64,000 nt of DNA from Streptomyces sp. NBC_00078. GTDB lineage: Bacteria > Actinomycetota > Actinomycetes > Streptomycetales > Streptomycetaceae. This document shows, in pieces, positions 43,091 to 50,711 of the stretch. The stretch's first letter is position 1. Every line of letters starts with the position of its first letter. A program made the translations under genes and the position numbers. The stretch is from assembly GCF_026343335.1 (NCBI RefSeq), contig NZ_JAPELX010000001.1, positions 1,674,001 to 1,738,000 of the forward strand. Direction: 5' to 3'. The notes beneath the pieces are model-generated. The model was not told the origin of the DNA. It saw only the letters and a list, made by a program, of their open reading frames with translations, and did no database searches.

Positions 43091-43726
43091 TCAGATGCCC
43101 GCGATCCGCAGGGCCGCGTCCGCCGTGGCCTCCGCGAAGGCCGACACCGGGCGCTCGGGGTCGGAGCGGTGCACCAGGATCACGCCCTCGATCAAGCCGA
43201 ACAACAGGTCCGTACGGAGATCGAGCCCGGTCTTGACGAGCGCGCGCCCGGCGACCGTGGCGGCGAGCAACTGCCGGTAGGCGTCCTTGAGTTCGGCGCG
43301 CACGGCATGGAAGCCGGCGAACCGCTCGGCGCGCACCTCGGGCAGCAGATAGAGCCCGCCGAGGTTGTACGGGCCGCCGCACAGCAGCTCCACGTCGGTC
43401 CGGCACAGCTGCCACAGCCGGTCCTCGGGCCGGGCCGCGTCGTCGGCGAGGAGCTTCCTGGCGTACGTCAGCGAAGGCGTGACCGTGGACTCCAGGAGCT
43501 CGGCGAGCAGCTCCTCCTTGCCGGAGACGTAGTGGTACATCGAGGCCTGCCGCATGCCGGCGCGCTCGGCGACCGCACGGGTGGTGGTGGCCGCGTAACC
43601 ATGGGTGGTGAACAACTCGGCGGCCGCCGCGAGCAGTTCCTCGCGCGGCTGCAGACCGCTGTCCGGCCGCTGCGCGGCCCGCGGCCTGCCGACCCGGCGG
43701 CCGACTCCTCCACCCGGCGTTCCCAT
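43091..43726 (-). CDS. TetR-family transcriptional regulator of the carboxylase operon
   Basis: The 211-aa regulator has a TetR HTH (REELLAAAAELFTTHGYAATTTRAVAERAGMRQASMYHYVSGKEELLAELLE, residues about 27-78) and a helical ligand domain. It is divergent from the DUF1989-carboxylase operon; the gap holds a perfect 22-bp palindrome. It probably represses this operon and, through a second site, the APC permease at 35 kb. ATG at 43726 is the first start compatible with the family length. Confidence 0.92.
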   Translation of the reverse strand: MGTPGGGVGRRVGRPRAAQRPDSGLQPREELLAAAAELFTTHGYAATTTRAVAERAGMRQASMYHYVSGKEELLAELLESTVTPSLTYARKLLADDAARPEDRLWQLCRTDVELLCGGPYNLGGLYLLPEVRAERFAGFHAVRAELKDAYRQLLAATVAGRALVKTGLDLRTDLLFGLIEGVILVHRSDPERPVSAFAEATADAALRIAGI

Positions 43727-43881
43727 GCGTTCGATCCTCGCACACGGCCGGCCGGAACGATCACCGGTCGACCGCCGGGCAACCTCGACGCGACCCCCGC
43801 GAGGGCTCCGGGCGACCTCCGTGAGGGCTCGGTAACCGAGCGGCAACACACGGGCAACGCCCGCGACCCGTCCGCCTCCTA

Positions 43882-43903
43882 ATTTCTGTCGGGCGACAGA
43901 AAT
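43882..43903. promoter_or_regulatory. perfect 22-bp palindrome, probable TetR operator
   Basis: Arms ATTTCTGTCG and CGACAGAAAT with a GG centre, 55 bp before the first gene of the carboxylase operon and 155 bp from the tetR start. Typical TetR operator size and placement. A near-copy lies at 34968-34989. Confidence 0.8.
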
Positions 43904-43958
43904 AGCGCAGTCCACCATCAACGCCGGAAGAGACAACCCCGGAGCCGGAGGCCCCGCC

Positions 43959-44783
43959 ATGGCGACAGCGACCACATACGGAGCCCGCGACCACGCTCGC
44001 GCCCAGGACGGCGCACGGGCCGAGGCCATGCCCGTCGTCCCGTCCGCCGACTGGCCCGACCCGCCCTGCGAGGCGGGCCACCTGGTCTGGGCCGAGACGG
44101 TGGCGGGCGGCAACTACACGCACAAGGTGCTGGCCCGCGGCACGGAGCTGCGCCTGACCGACGTGCGCGGCGACGCCTGCGCCCATCTCGTGCTGTTCGT
44201 GGCCGACCGGCCCTGGGAGCGGCTGAACGTCGCCGACACGGTGAAGGTCCAGTGGAACGCCTACCTCGGTGAGGGCCGGCTGCTGCTGTCCGACCAGGGC
44301 CGGGTCCTGGCGTCGGTCGTCACCGACACCTCCGGGCGGCACGACGCGCTGTGCGGCACCTCCAGCCTCGTACGCAACACCGAGCGGTACGGCGACGGCA
44401 CCCCCCAGTCGGCCTCCCCGGCGGGGCGCGAGCTGCTGAAGCTGGCAGCCGCGAAGAACGGCCTTCAGCCGCGCGACCTGCCGCCGTCGCTGTCGTTCTT
44501 CCAGGGCGTGGAGGTGCGCGAGGACGGCGCCCTGGACTTCACCGGCTCGGCCGGCCCCGGCGGCAGCGTCACGCTCCGGGCCGAGCAGGCCCTCACCGTC
44601 CTGATCGCCAACGTGCCGCACCCGGCCGACCCGCGCCCCGACTACGTCAGCACCCCGCTGGAGGTCCTCGCCTGGCGCGCCGCGCCGACCGCGCCGGGCG
44701 ACGCGCTGTGGGAGGCCACGCCCGAAGGCCGCCGCGCCTTCCTGAACACCGCCGAATTCCTTGCCGCGAGGGGGCTCTCATGA
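43959..44783 (+). CDS. DUF1989 protein 1 (urea carboxylase-associated; candidate carboxyguanidine deiminase subunit)
   Basis: The 274-aa DUF1989 protein (urea amidolyase-associated protein 1 family) contains PCEAGHLVWAETVAGGNYTHKVLARGTELRLTDVRGDACAHLVLF and SGRHDALCGTSSL. Together with its paralogue downstream, members of this pair have been described as subunits of carboxyguanidine deiminase (CgdAB), which turns carboxyguanidine into allophanate. The start follows GGAGG. The gene ends in an ATGA overlap with the next one. Confidence 0.85.
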   Translation: MATATTYGARDHARAQDGARAEAMPVVPSADWPDPPCEAGHLVWAETVAGGNYTHKVLARGTELRLTDVRGDACAHLVLFVADRPWERLNVADTVKVQWNAYLGEGRLLLSDQGRVLASVVTDTSGRHDALCGTSSLVRNTERYGDGTPQSASPAGRELLKLAAAKNGLQPRDLPPSLSFFQGVEVREDGALDFTGSAGPGGSVTLRAEQALTVLIANVPHPADPRPDYVSTPLEVLAWRAAPTAPGDALWEATPEGRRAFLNTAEFLAARGLS

Positions 44784-45418
44784 GCACGCCGACGACCGTG
44801 TCCTCGACCGTCATTCCGGCACGCGCCGCCTGGTCGTGCGTCGTCCGCACGGGCGAGACGCTGACCATCACCGACCTGCACGGCAACCAGGCCGTCGACT
44901 TCCTCGTGTACGACGCCCACGACACGTCGGTCCGCTACAGCGCCCCCGACACCATCCACGCGCAGGGCACCATCTTCCTGACCACGGGCAGCGTGCTGTT
45001 GTCCAACGAGCACACCCCGCTGATGACCGTGGCCGCCGACGAGGTGGGCCGCCACGACACGGTCGGCGGCGCCTGCTCCAAGGAGTCGAACACCCTCCGG
45101 TACGGGCACCACACCTGGTCCCAGCACGCGTGCGTGGACAACTTCCTCGCCGAGGGCGCGCGGCACGGTCTCGGCAAACGCGACCTCGTCTCCAACATCA
45201 ACTGGTACATGAACGTGCCCGTCGAGAAGGACGGCACCCTCGGCATCGTCGACGGCCTCTCGGCACCGGGCCGGAAGGTCGGCCTGCGCGCCGAACGCGA
45301 CGTCCTCGTGCTGGTCTCCAACTGCCCCCAGATCAACAACCCCTGCAACGGCTTCGAACCGACGGCCGTGGAGATGACGGTCACCGCGGCGGGCACCGTC
45401 GAAGGGGAAGGCGCATGA
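44780..45418 (+). CDS. DUF1989 protein 2 (urea carboxylase-associated; candidate carboxyguanidine deiminase subunit)
   Basis: The 212-aa DUF1989 protein is paralogous to its neighbour: GETLTITDLHGNQAVDFLVYDAHD, HTPLMTVAADEVGRHDTVGGACS, NINWYMNVPV and NCPQINNPCNGFEPTAVEM. Conserved Cys and His residues probably bind a metal. Expected to form a heteromer with the first DUF1989 protein. ATGA overlaps on both sides imply coupled translation with the carboxylase. Confidence 0.85.
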   Translation: MSTPTTVSSTVIPARAAWSCVVRTGETLTITDLHGNQAVDFLVYDAHDTSVRYSAPDTIHAQGTIFLTTGSVLLSNEHTPLMTVAADEVGRHDTVGGACSKESNTLRYGHHTWSQHACVDNFLAEGARHGLGKRDLVSNINWYMNVPVEKDGTLGIVDGLSAPGRKVGLRAERDVLVLVSNCPQINNPCNGFEPTAVEMTVTAAGTVEGEGA

Positions 45419-48400
45419 CCTTCGACACGCTGCTGGTCGCCAACCGGGGCGAGATCGCGGTCCGGATCATCCGCACGGCCCGCGAACTGGGCCTGCGCAC
45501 GGTCGCCGTGTACGCCGACCCGGACCGCTCCGCGCCCCATGTCCGGCTCGCCGACGAGGCGGTGCGGCTCGGCCCGGCGCCCGCGAAGGAGTCGTATCTC
45601 GACGCCGACCTGGTGCTGAAGGCCGCCAAGGACACCGGCGCGGGCGCGATCCATCCCGGTTACGGCTTCCTTTCGGAGGACGCGGCCTTCGCACGGCGCT
45701 GCGAGGACGCCGGAATCGTGTTCGTCGGCCCGACGCCGGAGCAGCTGGAGCTGTTCGGGGCCAAGCACACGGCGCGGGCGGCGGCCGAGGCAGCGGGGGT
45801 GCCGCTGGCACCGGGGACGGGGTTGCTCGCCTCCGTGGACGAGGCGCTCGCGCAGGCCGCCGTGATCGGATACCCGGTCATGCTCAAGGCGACCGGTGGT
45901 GGCGGCGGGATCGGCATGTCGGCATGTCGCTCCGCCGGTGAACTGACCGACGCCTGGGAACGGGTGCAGCGCGTGGCCGCCGCCTCCTTCTCCTCCGCCG
46001 GCGTCTTCCTGGAGCGGCTCGTCGAGGACGCCCGCCATGTGGAGGTGCAGGTCTTCGGCGACGGGGAGGGCAGGGTCGTCACCTTCGGCGACCGCGACTG
46101 CTCCCTGCAGCGCCGCAACCAGAAGGTCGTGGAGGAGGCCCCGGCACCTGGGCTGCCGGCCCACCTACGGGAACAACTCGCCATATCCGCACGCGACTTG
46201 TGTGCGTCCGTCGGCTACCGCTCCGCCGGCACCGTCGAGTTCGTCTACGACGCCGCCCGCGAGGAGGCGTACTTCCTGGAGGTCAACACCCGTCTCCAGG
46301 TGGAGCATCCGGTCACCGAGGAGATCTACGGTGTCGACCTCGTCGCCTGGATGCTGCGCCTGGCCCGCGGCGAGTCCGGCGTCGTACACGAACCCGGCGA
46401 ACCCCGGGGCCACGCCGTCGAGGCCCGCCTCTACGCCGAGGACCCCTCGCGCGAACACCGGCCCAGCGCGGGCCTGTTGACGCGGGTCGAGTTCCCGCCG
46501 GGCGTCCGGGTCGACGGCTGGGTGGAGACCGGCACCGAGGTGACGACGTCGTACGATCCCCTGATCGCCAAGGTCATCGCGTACGGCTCCGACCGCGCCC
46601 ACGCGCTCCGCAGGCTCGACGACGCGCTGGCCCGCACCCGCGTCGACGGCATCGAGACCAACCTCGGCCTGGTGCGCGCGGCGCTCGCCGGCCAGGACTT
46701 CGCCACCGCCTCGCACTCCACGGCGACGCTGGCCTCCGTGAGCGATCCGACGCCGCGTATCGAGGTCGTCGCCGGCGGCACCCTCACCACCGTGCAGGAC
46801 TGGCCGGGCCGGACCGGCCACTGGCAGGTCGGAGTGCCCCCGTGCGGCCCGATGGACGACCTGTCCTTCCGGCTCGGCAACCGGGCGCTCGGCAATGACG
46901 AGGGCGCGCCCGGCCTCGAATGCACCCTCCAGGGACCGGCGTTGAGGTTCACGCACCCCACGACCGTCTGCGTGACGGGCGCTCCGGCTGAGGTCACCCT
47001 CGACGGCACGCCGCTCGCGCAGTGGGAGCCGGTGACGGTGCCCGCGGGCGCCGTACTCGAGATCGGCGCACCGACCCGGCACGGCCTGCGCACCTACGTG
47101 CTCTTCGCCGGCGGTCTCGACGTGCCGGCCTTCCTGGGCAGCGCGAGCACCTTCACGCTGGGCCGGTTCGGCGGACACGGCGGCCGGGCGCTGCGCACGG
47201 GCGACGTACTGCACGGCGGTACGGCCACCGACGGCGTCCCCGTGCCTGAGGAGAACCGCCCCGCCTTCACCGCCGAATGGCATGTGGGCGCCGCCGAAGG
47301 CCCGCACGCCGCACCGGAGTTCTTCACCGAGGACGACATCCGCGACTTCTACGCGGCCGACTGGAAGGTCCACTTCAACTCGGCCCGCACCGGCGTACGG
47401 CTGGTCGGACCCAAGCCGCGCTGGGCACGCACCGACGGCGGCGAGGCGGGCCTGCACCCGTCCAACATCCACGACACCCCGTACTCCGTCGGCGCCGTCG
47501 ACTACACCGGCGACATGCCGGTGCTGCTCGGCCCGGACGGCCCCTCGCTCGGTGGATTCGTCTGCCCGGCGACGGTGCTGAGCGGCGAGCGGTGGAAACT
47601 GGGCCAGCTGCGGCCGGGCGACACGGTGCGCTTCGCACCGGTGACCGTCGACGGTTCGCCTCGCGCGGACATCGTGGACGGCGGCGTGCTGGCCCGGGAC
47701 GGCGACATCACCTACCGCCGCAGCGGCGACGACAACCTGCTCGTCGAGTTCGGGCCCATGCAGCTCGACCTGGCCCTGCGCATGCGCGTCCACGCGCTGA
47801 TGGAAGCGCTGGCCCAGGAAGGCCCCGCCGGCATCACGGACCTCACACCCGGCATCCGCTCCCTGCAGATCCAGACGGACCCCGGCCGCCTGGCGCAACA
47901 CGAACTCCTCACCGCGGTACGGGAGATCACGGCGGCGCTCCCGCCCACCCACGAACTCGTGGTCCCCTCCCGCACCGTCCACCTCCCCCTGTCCTGGGAC
48001 GACCCGGCGACCCGCGAGGCGATCGCCCGCTATATGGCGGGCGTCCGCGACGACGCGCCCTGGTGTCCGTGGAACATCGAGTTCATCCGCCGGGTCAACG
48101 GCCTGGAGTCGGTGAACGACGTGTACGACACGGTCTTCGACGCCGAATACCTCGTGCTGGGCCTGGGCGACGTGTACCTGGGCGCCCCGGTGGCCACCCC
48201 GCTCGATCCCCGCCACCGCCTGGTGACCACGAAGTACAACCCGGCACGCACCTGGACGGCCGAGAACTCGGTCGGCATAGGCGGGGCGTACCTGTGCATC
48301 TACGGCATGGAGGGCCCGGGCGGCTACCAGTTCGTGGGCCGTACGACGCAGGTGTGGTCGGGGTGGCAGCAGCGCGGCGCGTTCGAGCCGGGCTCGCCCT

Positions 48401-48954
48401 GGCTGCTCCGGTTCTTCGACCGCATCAAGTGGTATCCGGTCGACGCCGACGAACTCCTGGAGCTGCGGGCCGACATCACCTCCGGCCGCTTCGTGCCGCG
48501 GATCGAGGAGGGCACGTTCTCGCTGGCCGAGTACCAGGGCTTCCTCGCCGAAAACGCCGTGTCCATCGAGGAGTTCAGGGCCCGGCAGCAGGCGGCGTTC
48601 TCGGCGGAGCGGGACGCCTGGGAGGCCGCGGGCGAGTTCGCGCGGGCCGAGGCGGTGACCGCGCCGCCGGCTCCCCCGGCCGAGGTGACGATCCCGCCGG
48701 GCGGCCGTCTGGTCGAGGCCGAATTCGCCGCGTCCGTATGGCAGTTGAACGTCGAACCCGGCGACCTGGTCTCGGCCGGGCAGCCCCTCCTAGCCCTGGA
48801 GGCGATGAAGATGGAGTCCAGGGTGCACGCGCCGATGGACGGCGTGGTGGCGGAGATCCTGACCAGGGCGGGCGACCAGGTGGAGGCCGGGACGGCTCTG
48901 ATCGTCCTGGCCCCGGCGGCGCACCACCCCATCACTCCGGGGGCTGTGGCATGA
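45415..48954 (+). CDS. biotin-dependent urea/guanidine carboxylase
   Basis: The 1179-aa multidomain carboxylase has a biotin carboxylase domain (1-447; VANRGEIAVRIIRTARELG, ATGGGGGIGM, FLEVNTRLQVEHPVTE), KipI/KipA-like carboxyltransferase parts (about 450-1090; GLHPSNIHDTPYS at 680-691, APVATPLDPRHRLVTTKYNPARTW with Asp931), and a biotinyl domain with EAMKM (Lys1132). It carboxylates urea to allophanate or guanidine to carboxyguanidine at the cost of ATP. The two DUF1989 partners point to guanidine; sequence alone does not settle it for me. Confidence 0.93.
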   Translation: MTFDTLLVANRGEIAVRIIRTARELGLRTVAVYADPDRSAPHVRLADEAVRLGPAPAKESYLDADLVLKAAKDTGAGAIHPGYGFLSEDAAFARRCEDAGIVFVGPTPEQLELFGAKHTARAAAEAAGVPLAPGTGLLASVDEALAQAAVIGYPVMLKATGGGGGIGMSACRSAGELTDAWERVQRVAAASFSSAGVFLERLVEDARHVEVQVFGDGEGRVVTFGDRDCSLQRRNQKVVEEAPAPGLPAHLREQLAISARDLCASVGYRSAGTVEFVYDAAREEAYFLEVNTRLQVEHPVTEEIYGVDLVAWMLRLARGESGVVHEPGEPRGHAVEARLYAEDPSREHRPSAGLLTRVEFPPGVRVDGWVETGTEVTTSYDPLIAKVIAYGSDRAHALRRLDDALARTRVDGIETNLGLVRAALAGQDFATASHSTATLASVSDPTPRIEVVAGGTLTTVQDWPGRTGHWQVGVPPCGPMDDLSFRLGNRALGNDEGAPGLECTLQGPALRFTHPTTVCVTGAPAEVTLDGTPLAQWEPVTVPAGAVLEIGAPTRHGLRTYVLFAGGLDVPAFLGSASTFTLGRFGGHGGRALRTGDVLHGGTATDGVPVPEENRPAFTAEWHVGAAEGPHAAPEFFTEDDIRDFYAADWKVHFNSARTGVRLVGPKPRWARTDGGEAGLHPSNIHDTPYSVGAVDYTGDMPVLLGPDGPSLGGFVCPATVLSGERWKLGQLRPGDTVRFAPVTVDGSPRADIVDGGVLARDGDITYRRSGDDNLLVEFGPMQLDLALRMRVHALMEALAQEGPAGITDLTPGIRSLQIQTDPGRLAQHELLTAVREITAALPPTHELVVPSRTVHLPLSWDDPATREAIARYMAGVRDDAPWCPWNIEFIRRVNGLESVNDVYDTVFDAEYLVLGLGDVYLGAPVATPLDPRHRLVTTKYNPARTWTAENSVGIGGAYLCIYGMEGPGGYQFVGRTTQVWSGWQQRGAFEPGSPWLLRFFDRIKWYPVDADELLELRADITSGRFVPRIEEGTFSLAEYQGFLAENAVSIEEFRARQQAAFSAERDAWEAAGEFARAEAVTAPPAPPAEVTIPPGGRLVEAEFAASVWQLNVEPGDLVSAGQPLLALEAMKMESRVHAPMDGVVAEILTRAGDQVEAGTALIVLAPAAHHPITPGAVA

Positions 48955-50711
48955 GCGGCTGGGCCGCGAGCATCGCGAGGCGAACGGGAGTGAACCACAC
49001 CGAGGAGCAAGAGATGTCCGCTGTGAACCGTGTCCGTGCCGCCTATGCCCGCATCGAGGCCGTGGACCGCCCCGAGATCTGGATCGATGTGCGCCCGCGG
49101 TCGGAGGCCGAGGCGGAGGCCCGGGCGATCGACGCACGCGTGGCGGCGGGTGAGCGACTTCCGCTCGCCGGGCGTCTGTTCGCGGCGAAGGGCAACATCG
49201 ACGTGGCCGGCCTGCCCACCACCGCGGGCTGCCCGGCGTACGCCTACCGGCCCCAGGCCGACGCACCGGTGGTCGCCCGGCTGCGCGCCGCCGGTGCGAT
49301 CGTGCTGGGCACCACGAACCTCGACCAGTTCGCGACGGGCCTGGTGGGCACGCGCTCGCCGCACGGCGCGGTGCGCAACGCCCACGACCCCGCGCGCATC
49401 AGCGGTGGCTCCAGCTCCGGCTCGGCGGTCGCCGTGGCTCTCGGCATCGTCGACCTCGCCCTGGGCACGGACACCGCGGGCTCGGGCCGGGTCCCGGCCG
49501 CCTTCAACGGCATCGTCGGCCTCAAGCCGACCCGCGGCCTGGTCCCGACGGCGGGCGTGGTCCCGGCCTGCGCCTCCCTCGACTGCGTGACGGTATTCGC
49601 CCGCACGCTCCCGGAGGCCGAACAGGCACTGTCCTTCATGACCTCCCCGCCGGACCGCGCCCTCCCACCCCTCCCCCAGCGCCCCCCGGGCCCCTGGCGC
49701 GTCGCCGTCCCGGCGCCCGGTCAGCTCGGCGAACTGGACGCGCACTGGTCCGAGGCGTACGAGGCCGCGGTACGGCAGCTCGAAGCGGCCGGCGCCGACA
49801 TCCGCCCTCTGGACCTCGCCCCCTTCACCGAGGCAGCCGCGATGCTCTACGAGGGCGCGTTCGTCGCCGAGCGCTACACGGCAGTGGGGAGTTTTGTCGA
49901 CAAGGCGATCGCCGACGGCGTCGAGGGCCTGGACCCCACGGTCACCGGCATCATCACCCGCGCCCGCGACATCCCGGCCCACCGGCTCTACGCCGACACC
50001 GACCGCCTGGCCGCCCTCCGCAGCCGCGCCCTGAGCGAGCTGTCCGACGCGGACGCGCTGCTGCTCCCCACCACCCCCGGCCATCCGACTCTCGCCGAAG
50101 TGGCCGCCGACCCCCTGGGCGCCAACGCCCGCCTGGGCCGCTTCACCAACTCCACCAACCTCTTCGACCTGGCGGCGGTCGCCGTCCCGGCCGGCGAGGT
50201 GAACGGCCTCCCGTTCGGCGTGATGCTGATCGGCCCGGCGTTCACGGACGACCGGCTGGCCCGGATCGCGGGCCTGCTCCAGCCGGAGACCCGGGTGGCG
50301 GTGGTGGGCGCCCATCTGACCGGCCAGCCTCTCAACGCCCAGCTCCTGGCCCTGGGCGCCCGCCTGGACCGGACGACCACGACGGCGCCGGTATACCGCC
50401 TGCACGCCTTGCGCACAGCCCCTCCCAAGCCGGGGCTGGTCCACATCGGCGAGGGAGGCGCGGAGATCGAGACGGAGGTGTGGCGCCTTCCGGCGGAGGG
50501 CCTGGGCCGTCTCCTGGCCACCCTCCCCCGTCCGATGACGCTGGGGAGCGTCGAACTGGCGGACGGCAGCCACGTCCCCGGCTTCCTGTGCGAGCCATCC
50601 GCCCTCGCGGACGCCGAGGACATCACGTCGTACGGCGGCTGGCGTTCGTACCTCGATCGCCGGGATGAGCAGCTCCCCGGCGATCCGCGCCGTCACCCCA
50701 CCGACGTGTAG
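48951..50711 (+). CDS. atzF: allophanate hydrolase
   Basis: The 586-aa amidase-signature enzyme splits allophanate into ammonia and CO2. The Ser-cisSer-Lys triad is visible: Lys80 in FAAKGNIDVAG, the SGGSSSGS run (151-158), and Ser178 in GTDTAGSGRVPAAF. A C-terminal domain ends in LCEPSALADAEDITSYGGWRSYL, characteristic of allophanate hydrolases. It is the last operon gene. The start is taken at the ATGA overlap (48951); an internal ATG at 49014 with a good AGGAG is an alternative. Its end overlaps convergent helY by 19 bp. Confidence 0.93.
   Translation: MSGWAASIARRTGVNHTEEQEMSAVNRVRAAYARIEAVDRPEIWIDVRPRSEAEAEARAIDARVAAGERLPLAGRLFAAKGNIDVAGLPTTAGCPAYAYRPQADAPVVARLRAAGAIVLGTTNLDQFATGLVGTRSPHGAVRNAHDPARISGGSSSGSAVAVALGIVDLALGTDTAGSGRVPAAFNGIVGLKPTRGLVPTAGVVPACASLDCVTVFARTLPEAEQALSFMTSPPDRALPPLPQRPPGPWRVAVPAPGQLGELDAHWSEAYEAAVRQLEAAGADIRPLDLAPFTEAAAMLYEGAFVAERYTAVGSFVDKAIADGVEGLDPTVTGIITRARDIPAHRLYADTDRLAALRSRALSELSDADALLLPTTPGHPTLAEVAADPLGANARLGRFTNSTNLFDLAAVAVPAGEVNGLPFGVMLIGPAFTDDRLARIAGLLQPETRVAVVGAHLTGQPLNAQLLALGARLDRTTTTAPVYRLHALRTAPPKPGLVHIGEGGAEIETEVWRLPAEGLGRLLATLPRPMTLGSVELADGSHVPGFLCEPSALADAEDITSYGGWRSYLDRRDEQLPGDPRRHPTDV

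Noticed and set aside
43727-43958. Guanidine (ykkC/mini-ykkC) riboswitch upstream of the carboxylase operon
   Set aside because: None of the conserved riboswitch segments I know was found by eye; the 22-bp palindrome explains regulation better.
48324-50696. 790-codon minus-strand frame opposite allophanate hydrolase
   Set aside because: Shadow of an enzyme with intact catalytic residues; no domain of its own.
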